Below are positions 57,605-64,000 of a DNA stretch of 64,000 bases, piece after piece. The DNA comes from Wyeomyia smithii (Eukaryota > Arthropoda > Insecta > Diptera > Culicidae), in NCBI RefSeq assembly GCF_029784165.1, contig NC_073695.1, positions 91,147,902-91,211,901 of the forward strand, given 5' to 3'. A program made the translations under genes and the position numbers. Position 1 is the stretch's first letter. Every line of letters begins with the position of its first letter. The notes below the pieces were generated by a model. That model saw only the letters and a list, made by a program, of their open reading frames with translations. It was not told the DNA's origin and did no database searches.

Positions 57605-58086
57605 ACCAGTAAGTATGTACCGATACTCCCTTCTAGCTCCCTTCTACTTGCGGAAAAAAATAGGAGACTTGCAGTTCCATGATCCGAATTTCCAATCGTT
57701 TGTCCGTTTTTGTTGCCTAGGTCAATGCCGATTGTTCCAGTCAGTATTAATATTGCTTCCTGTACTGATTGTTTTACGGTTGGCTTGTAAGATTTGCACC
57801 AACCCCCAGTCTCGCCGGAGGACCATCGTGACAGCACTATTTGGAGCCCCACGCTGGCACCAGGACACTGATCAGTAGCCCCTAACATGGAAAACAGACG
57901 CTGTTTTTAGCCGCAGTATATTGGTGAACAGACGCTCGGGTTGGCGAGACATTTCCTCTACCGCCGGGATATGGTTAACGCCCCAATGATCGTGTCGCAC
58001 GATCTCACTTAGCTATTGTCGGATGACAACATTGCTCAGGACACACCAACCGGTTGTGCCCTTGTTTCAGCTGGCAGACTATTGTG
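57605..58086. other. unclassified sequence
   Basis: Moderately GC-rich. Frames on both strands are open for 87-105 codons, but none has a motif. It may be a retroelement untranslated region. Confidence 0.35.
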
Positions 58087-58342
58087 ATCGTAAGCAGGGG
58101 CGGACGAAGGGTAATTCGAGCTGTAGGCGAAAATTGATCTGGCGCCCCCATGTTCATCATTGTTAAGTTTATGTTATGGGCATTTTTAAAGAAGTAGGCA
58201 TTGCCAGACAGTCCTTGAGAAGTTGATAACCTGCTGAACATTGAAATTATTATTATCATTCGTATTTTATTTTTCAAAATTTTCGTTCACTTATTTATCG
58301 TCCTTCGATGATTCTTCGCCTTAATGCGCCCCTGATCGTATG
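58087..58342. mobile_element. small hAT-like MITE
   Basis: The 240-bp element 58095-58334 starts CAGGGGCGGACGAAGG and ends, inverted, CAGGGGCGCATTAAGG. The flanks ATCGTAAG (58087-58094) and ATCGTATG (58335-58342) match in 7 of 8 positions. CAGGGG ends and an 8-bp duplication are typical of hAT. Confidence 0.8.
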
Positions 58343-60086
58343 ATTCGGAGAAGTTTGAGATAGGAACCTGTGTGGACTGGAGTCTTCCAGGTTATCAACT
58401 AACCATTTGAATTCTGTCCTTCTCTCAAACCAAACAATAGTTACATTATCAAAATGAATGGAATCATTATAGGATGGCCTGACAATGTTAAGTAGACTAA
58501 TTTGCGAGTATTTTCATTTAGTGATTAAAATATACAAACAGGACATCAGCTCAATTATCGTCAGGCTCGACCTATTATCGTCAGGGAGCGTAAATGATGT
58601 TCTAGAAATTTAGTTTCTTGCATGAAGGTTCTTCATATTGTAAAGCATCATCCTGCACAATATTAGTTCTCTAATCTCTACGACTTCATTAATCCCCCTG
58701 ATGATAATCGGACAATTATGACGTTAATAGAGCTGATACCCTATATGAAATATACGAGATGTTTATATTCTCTCGCTAACAAAAACTGTATACTGTGTTA
58801 CGAGAATAAAATAATAATTTACATTGATTTGATTTTAGATTAGCGATACTTTATGCCGTACCGATCTGGTCAAGCTGTAGTTTTAAAGAGTAAAATTCTG
58901 GAAATGATGAGTTTTCAAACTAAATATAAATACACAATAATGGAACACTGTCATGTCAGCTCATTAGTTAAAAAAAGCGATATATAAAATCATTACTCAG
59001 TTGATCAACCAAACCGCGTTACACTTCCTATTTCAGTAAACCTCATCACTCCGAGTGTAGAAACCGATCCAGTTTCATCAATAGCTACCGCGTGCATAAC
59101 ATTCCTACGCGCTTCCGAACGCTATGCTGAGATGCTGGACAACTATAGTCTTCGTGCGCGCATGTGGCTTACATAAAGCAGTACTAGTTTATGTTTTGCT
59201 TTGTGCATGCGATAAATTTGTCACTAGCAAAGCAGTTTAAACCGGAACTCGCTTACTGGGGATAACATAGTGAGCTTGATGTTTAATACATAGCATAAAA
59301 AATTATAAGTTTGCTCACGTAATAAACCTCCTATGAAATCAATTTGCAATATCATTTCATCAGCCCTTGAACTGCTTCCATTCAAACTATTTTCTGTATC
59401 GGATACATATCATATTGATCAAAATACGAAAGATGATTTATATTTGGGACATGAATGATAGTATAACTGTTTATATCTCTTGAAACTTGGGAAGTGATTT
59501 TGCGGTGGAAATTCCGATTTTATAAATAGTCTATCAGACAACTGTAATACAATTCTCACATGCAATGAAACCCATCGGCATTATTATAGTGTTTAATGTA
59601 ATTTATTTGAAAATTCGTGCAACTATTAATTGTAAAATTTTCTCTAAAACTGTATAAAATGCAATTACAATACTTTGTGACCTGGTTAAAACGCTATTAT
59701 TGTCCTTCTGCATCGCAGATGTCAAACACGGAAGTAATCACTAATGTTAACTTTTCGATATATTCAACTCAGCACCATTTTAAGGCTGTTTTCATGTTTA
59801 AAAATAATTTGTTTGCAGCGAAGGCTTTTTTTCATAATATCTTACCGTATCGAGAAGTTATGTATCAGTAGAGTAATTATAAGTGGTAATTTGTAGATTG
59901 TAAATATTCGTTACTAATAATCACATTCAACATTAAATTGTATAACAAAGCGAGAATATGAAAAATGAACATTGCAAGACCCAGCATAAAACTGTATAAG
60001 TTTGTTTTTGGTTATTCATGTTGTATCAATATCAGATTAGTACGTGATTGCTTTCGGTTGAGCCACTGTCATATGAACACTCGGTG
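58343..60086. other. intergenic, 3' flank of GORAB
   Basis: AT-rich DNA without supported genes. A clear poly(A) signal for GORAB was not found in the first 100 bp past its stop. Confidence 0.5.
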
Positions 60087-61190
60087 TCATTGCTTGGACG
60101 GCACATCGACCGTTGAGGAAACCAACGAAGAAGACCCATCTGAGTTGATGGTGTCATCGATATCTCCATTTGCCGAAAGTCCCACCTTTTCCATTAAGTC
60201 GGATAACCGTTTGGCTTTACGTTCCTCGTTGTGCGAAATTATAGTACAAAGATGCTCCGTAAGCATTTCTTTACGTTCAAGTGCTTGGTGAAGCTCCACT
60301 TTTGCCTTTAGAAATAGGTTCTCAATGTTAAGGTAATTTTTTCTGTAAGAATTGAAATTAGAATCGTTTTTGCAAGTATTTCATAAAATTAACTTACTCC
60401 ACATTAGCAAAATGTAAACTGGCAGCATCAATTTGTTTTCTTAAGATTGCAACATCGGAAGCCAGCTCCGAATCTAGCTTCCCAAGCTCAGCTTTTATCT
60501 CTTCCAGTTTTGATGCTTCAGCGGCTGTCTTTTGTGTACTGAAACAAAATAATTTCATGTAGGATATCAGATGGGAATTCTACAATATAAACGCACTATT
60601 GATCGATTGCCTTTTGAAGCATTTGCCGCTTCTGTTGATTTTGTTCCTGAATAAGCCTTCTCTGATGCTCAAAATCTTTTAGCGACATTCCCTTAAAAGG
60701 AGTTATCGCATCCGGAACCACTGGTTTCGCACCTGGGGTCGACGTTGTAAGACCACCAAGCACAGTTGGAATGGTTCCTGTGACATCGACGGAGGCTGCC
60801 GAACCTGCTTTCTGTTTAGGTAACACAAGAATAGATTCGTCTTCTGGTGCATTCATCATTACAGGCAGAGGTTTGAAAGCAACCGCCTGTTGAATAGGAT
60901 GATTGGGATAAATGCTGGAATCGACGCAACTAGTGGCAGTACTGCTGTCGGCAGCGTTCATTTGTATGTGGTCGTTCGAAGTGGACTTTTTGGTGACTAC
61001 CGTTTTCTCGCCTAACCGAACTGGTTTTTGATGCGGCCGTGATAGGTTTTTACCTGAGTTGATATTCGTTATTCTAATAACAGCCTAACAATTTTTCACG
61101 TTGTTCTTACTTACCGGCATCTTTTCCATTGGTCTGACGAGTAATTTTATAAATATCATCGTCAGAAAACCCGACAAATTGTTTTGACAT
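60087..61190 (-). CDS. GORAB: RAB6-interacting golgin (GORAB), four exons, 309 aa
   Basis: GORAB is a trans-Golgi coiled-coil protein known from animals to bind RAB6 and SCYL1 and to act in COPI-dependent Golgi trafficking. Exons are 61190-61115, 61053-60597, 60538-60398 and 60342-60087. All three introns (61, 58 and 55 nt) are GT-AG and phases join correctly. ATG at 61190 opens MSKQFVGFSDDDIYKITRQT, matching the family's N-terminal GFSEEEL..LKQ motif. Residues about 27-145 are low-complexity and poorly conserved. From about 146 (LKDFEHQRRLIQEQNQQKRQ) coiled coil begins. The signature block lies at about 200-270: DVAILRKQIDAASLHF and then KEMLTEHLCTIISHNEERKA followed by KRLSDLM, nearly as in vertebrate GORAB. 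The tail ends VPSKQ. At 309 aa it is somewhat shorter than vertebrate GORAB (about 370-390). No frameshift or stop is present, so it looks functional. Confidence 0.95.
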
Positions 61191-62051
61191 TTTTCGTCGC
61201 ACAAAATGTTTACGATTGCTAAAAATTGTTTACGCAAGCTGACAGCATTACTGAAAGCATTCTTTGTCCAGTGTGCCCAAATTTATTTATAGCATCTTAC
61301 AACAATCGTATATAGGTAGCGTTACTGTGCATGGAACCTGAAAAACAGTACCATGTATTTTGTTCGACTGACAGCTAGCGCTGCAGCAAAATAAAGCTGA
61401 TGATTTGCAGACAGCATTTTACCTATCAAGATTCTATTTGCAGTGACTACTATAGACACTATATAGTGTTTATAGTGACTACGCGTTCGCCAGTCGTTTT
61501 TAGTTTTTTGTTAAATCGCAAGACGTTTCTGAGTTAAATTTATGAATAAACCGCTGACATAGCACACGTAAAAGCAACATCAACATCAGCAGGTTACGTG
61601 ACAATTCCCGCATAATCGATTACCATTAAACGTGCCTAACAACTAGTTCGGGATATAATCCCGACAGTATAGATTATCGTTAAACCATATGGATAATCAT
61701 TCGTTTTGGTTATTGAATGCGCGAACTGTCAGTTCGTGAAATAAATTATAGATTTCCTTTTATAGACTGAAAATTGATCTAAATTTAATTCAAATATGTA
61801 GCACAGACTAACAGACTTAACACTGAAACCAAGTTCCATCGCCACAAAAAAACGATCCTTTCAAATTTTCATTCAAATAACAATCGTCGCGCGACAACGT
61901 CGCCTGAGGCACTGTCATGCTATCTCATACATTTTTCGTAGTTCCAAATTTGACACATGCACGTACGCTAGCGCAGTTGTCGAAATACAGGACGCAGAGA
62001 CAACACGGCAGCAGGTGGTGATAGTGTTACTCACGTAAACTACTACGTTAC
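61191..62051. other. GORAB 5' flank and intergenic DNA
   Basis: No TATA box at a convincing distance from the GORAB ATG. A small palindromic run ACACTATATAGTGT lies at 61457-61470. No gene was seen. Confidence 0.4.
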
Positions 62052-62732
62052 CACGCTTAGGAAAAAGACTGGAGGGCGACACTATACTAATGACTTTTCT
62101 CTCTTTCCACTCTAACAGCCTCATGAATAAGATATTCATGAGAGCTCACACACAGCTACAGCTTACACAAGGCAACGAAACTGTTTTGTGTTGCACACGA
62201 TAGCCCATTCTTGCGCATGTATTTTGTTCGTTCAGACATGACAGCCTAGTTTGCTCATTTTGAGGATGTCCTATTGGCTTGGCTTGCGCTGTTGACAGCC
62301 TGCTGTCATTTACTCGCATTTTTTTGTTTCTCCCTTTTCATAGGCCGGAGGCATATTGAATACAACGCAAACCGTTTCATATGTGTTTCCATAGTTGATA
62401 TTATTCCCCACGTAAGAAAAAACGTGCCTCGCACCATTTCTCTTTCATTCTTTCATCGGCCTTACTGCCGTGAATCATAATCACCTGACATCAAGCTCGG
62501 ATTCATGCCGAAGGATGTCGAAGATTCTAGGCTGTCATTTGCCAAGCCCTAATAGACATAAGAAGATGAAAAATAACAGCCTGTTTGGCATTGCATGTGT
62601 GCGCTGTCGACAGTTACTGTTGGGTTATGCACCGAATGTACGAGCGGCAGGGAGAGCTGTGCAATGCAATGACAGCCGAATCAATTGAAAACTTGCCGTT
62701 ATGGATATGCAGTCTTTTTCGTAAGCTCACTG
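62052..62732 (-). mobile_element. hAT-like MITE, inverted copy of 19254-19922
   Basis: The reverse complement aligns along its full length with 19254-19922. Shared blocks include AGCAGGCTGTCAAC, GGACATCCTCAAAATGAGC and GTAGCTGTGTGTGAGCTCTC. The ends are CAGTGAGCTTACG and CACGCTTAGG. A clean 8-bp duplication is not visible, though GTTACCA occurs at both borders. Confidence 0.8.
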
Positions 62733-63109
62733 TTACCATCCGAACGATGGATTGATTTATATGTTGCTCAAAGTGTTATGTCTGTTAGTCCGTGTTTGTA
62801 GTTTAACTAAAAATCAGGAATGTAGGGAAGTTTGCCAAGATAAATTAAGTGTGTAAAGCTCAGTTTAGAATTCCAAGCGAAGTGCCACATGTTCAATTTT
62901 TCACGCGCGTAAAAAATTCAACCTGCAAAAATGTAACTTCGCTTGAAACTGTAAACAAATTCTGTCCACGGTGTCTCTGGTAGAATAAACTTATCCGAAA
63001 AAATTAGTATCGCTCTTATACTCATCATTCGAAAGCTCAAGGTGTCCTATTTAATATGCTACTAAAATTAAAATGTTCTATCGGCGGGTCCAGAACAATT
63101 TTTTTCAGA
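62733..63109. other. intergenic, nothing recognised
   Basis: No feature supported. Confidence 0.5.
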
Positions 63110-63450
63110 CTTTTGACGTATAATACGTCTTACTGCAACATATGCAGGGACCCAACTTCAATACAGGGATCCAGTTTCAAAACCGAAAACATCGAGAGCG
63201 TCACGAAAATTGTCCAATTTCAAACGTTTTAAACTCAGTCAGTTTACAATTGATTTCTGTCATTTTTGCAGCAATCGATTGGAAAATCATTTAAGCACCC
63301 GTCCAAATGCAGAAAATTGTAATCTGATTGTTCTAACTATTGTACTATTGAAAATTGTTGAACATTGTCGAAACGCAAATATAGACGTTTGATTGGTCGC
63401 TTGCTGCCTTTCCCTAAAAAGGACGACAAAATGGAGTATCTAGTTAGCCG
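63110..63450 (+). repeat. histone-associated spacer repeat, inverted copy of 905-1245
   Basis: Aligns with the reverse complement of 905-1245 over about 330 bp. It lies directly upstream of a TATA box and an H2A-like start. Confidence 0.75.
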
Positions 63451-63467
63451 GGAATGCACTCTTTGGG

Positions 63468-63476
63468 CTATATAAG
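63468..63476 (+). promoter_or_regulatory. TATA box before H2A-like frame
   Basis: CTATATAAG lies 60 bp before the ATG at 63528, with CAAATCAGTTTACA near the expected start site (TCAGT at 63499). Confidence 0.5.
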
Positions 63477-63527
63477 AGACTGTTTCTCCTCAAGCAAATC
63501 AGTTTACAAATCAGGACATCAACACCG

Positions 63528-63770
63528 ATGGCAGTAGGTAAAGGCAGCGTGAATCAGCAGCGGGCAACAGCGGTGATAGTGGTTAGCTGCAGTTCGGCTT
63601 CTCTTCGATCTGAGTTGGATCTTACCAGCGGCAATCCAATTCAGATATCGTTGGGTGAATTCAACCCGAAACTGAAAGAGACTCGCAGCACCAGGTGGTT
63701 TGAGAAGCCACCATCATCCAGCGTATGTGTATATAAGGTGTGTGCACATAACGTGTGTAAATATCTATAG
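63528..63770 (+). pseudogene. possible histone H2A-like start, decayed
   Basis: The frame opens MAVGKGSVNQQRATAVIVV. The GKG.V part recalls the H2A N-terminus (GRGKGGKV), and the position after the spacer and TATA box equals that of the H2A-like remnant at 694-830. Beyond about residue 8 nothing matches a histone, so the call depends on context. It could instead be an unrelated 80-codon frame. Confidence 0.25.
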
Positions 63771-63895
63771 CGGATGTCGCTAGCTATATAAGGTATGTGG
63801 CTAGCGTGCGTGGCTTGCCATATAGCGTGTGTGGCTTGCTATATAGCATGTGGCGTACGTGGCTTGCTATTTTGCGTACGTGGCTTGCCTTTTTT
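63735..63895. repeat. minisatellite, unit about 25-30 bp
   Basis: Several imperfect copies of CGTGTGTGGCTTGCTATATAG follow one another up to about 63890. Confidence 0.8.
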
Positions 63896-64000
63896 GACTT
63901 CAGCTAAGCTTCAAAGTTTGGAGCTAGTGAGCCTGAATCACATAATTTTTCACTCAAGTCTTACACTTTGCAGCAAGAGCGTATTCCCGAACCTATTCAA

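Overview
The window looks like mosquito (culicine, Aedes-type) nuclear DNA. It is AT-rich and gene-poor, and it is filled with nested transposable-element debris: RTE and Jockey-like non-LTR elements, irritans-type mariner and Tc1/mariner transposases, hAT- and Harbinger-like MITEs, tRNA-derived SINEs and an LTR element. The one clear host gene uses 55-61 nt introns. There are no operons, no CRISPR arrays and no viral genes that I could recognise.

The confident host gene is GORAB (RAB6-interacting golgin), minus strand, 61190-60087. It has four exons with canonical splice sites and encodes 309 aa. Two small candidate secreted-peptide genes, both minus strand, rest on gene architecture rather than homology. 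One is at 45374-45083: signal peptide, 80-nt intron, four-cysteine mature region and poly(A) signal, but a reading-frame break after the signal peptide. The other is at 52209-51928: a TATA box at -30, an arthropod initiator TCAGT and a signal-peptide ORF. A 112-codon orphan ORF at 6005-5667 has the composition of an insect chemoreceptor exon.

Layout. 1-1250 and 63110-63770 hold decayed histone-cluster DNA (H2B and H2A-like remnants plus a shared spacer) in opposite orientations. 5.0-9 kb has a mariner fragment and SINE-like pieces. 11771-15462 is a complete short LTR retrotransposon (two LTRs, PBS, PPT, 4-bp TSD) carrying, antisense to itself, an intron-containing reading frame. 17.6-22.1 kb has a SINE with perfect TSDs, a roughly 300-bp-unit repeat array and a hAT MITE with an 8-bp TSD. 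24.9-31 kb has an RTE element split by a MITE, a 1.7-kb TIR transposon with six internal copies of a terminal motif and a nested Harbinger-like MITE, and a Tc1/mariner transposase relic. 32.9-36.3 kb is one composite repeat with two minisatellites, one keeping a 379-codon frame open. 38.5-43.8 kb has RTE relics, an exact 187-bp tandem duplication and a 2.5-kb foldback element. 47.9-50 kb has Jockey-like, RTE and mariner relics. 53.1-58.3 kb has four MITEs and an RTE endonuclease fragment.

Most long open frames are shadows of these repeats and were not annotated as genes. All family names rest on reading translated motifs and repeat ends by eye. No database search was run.
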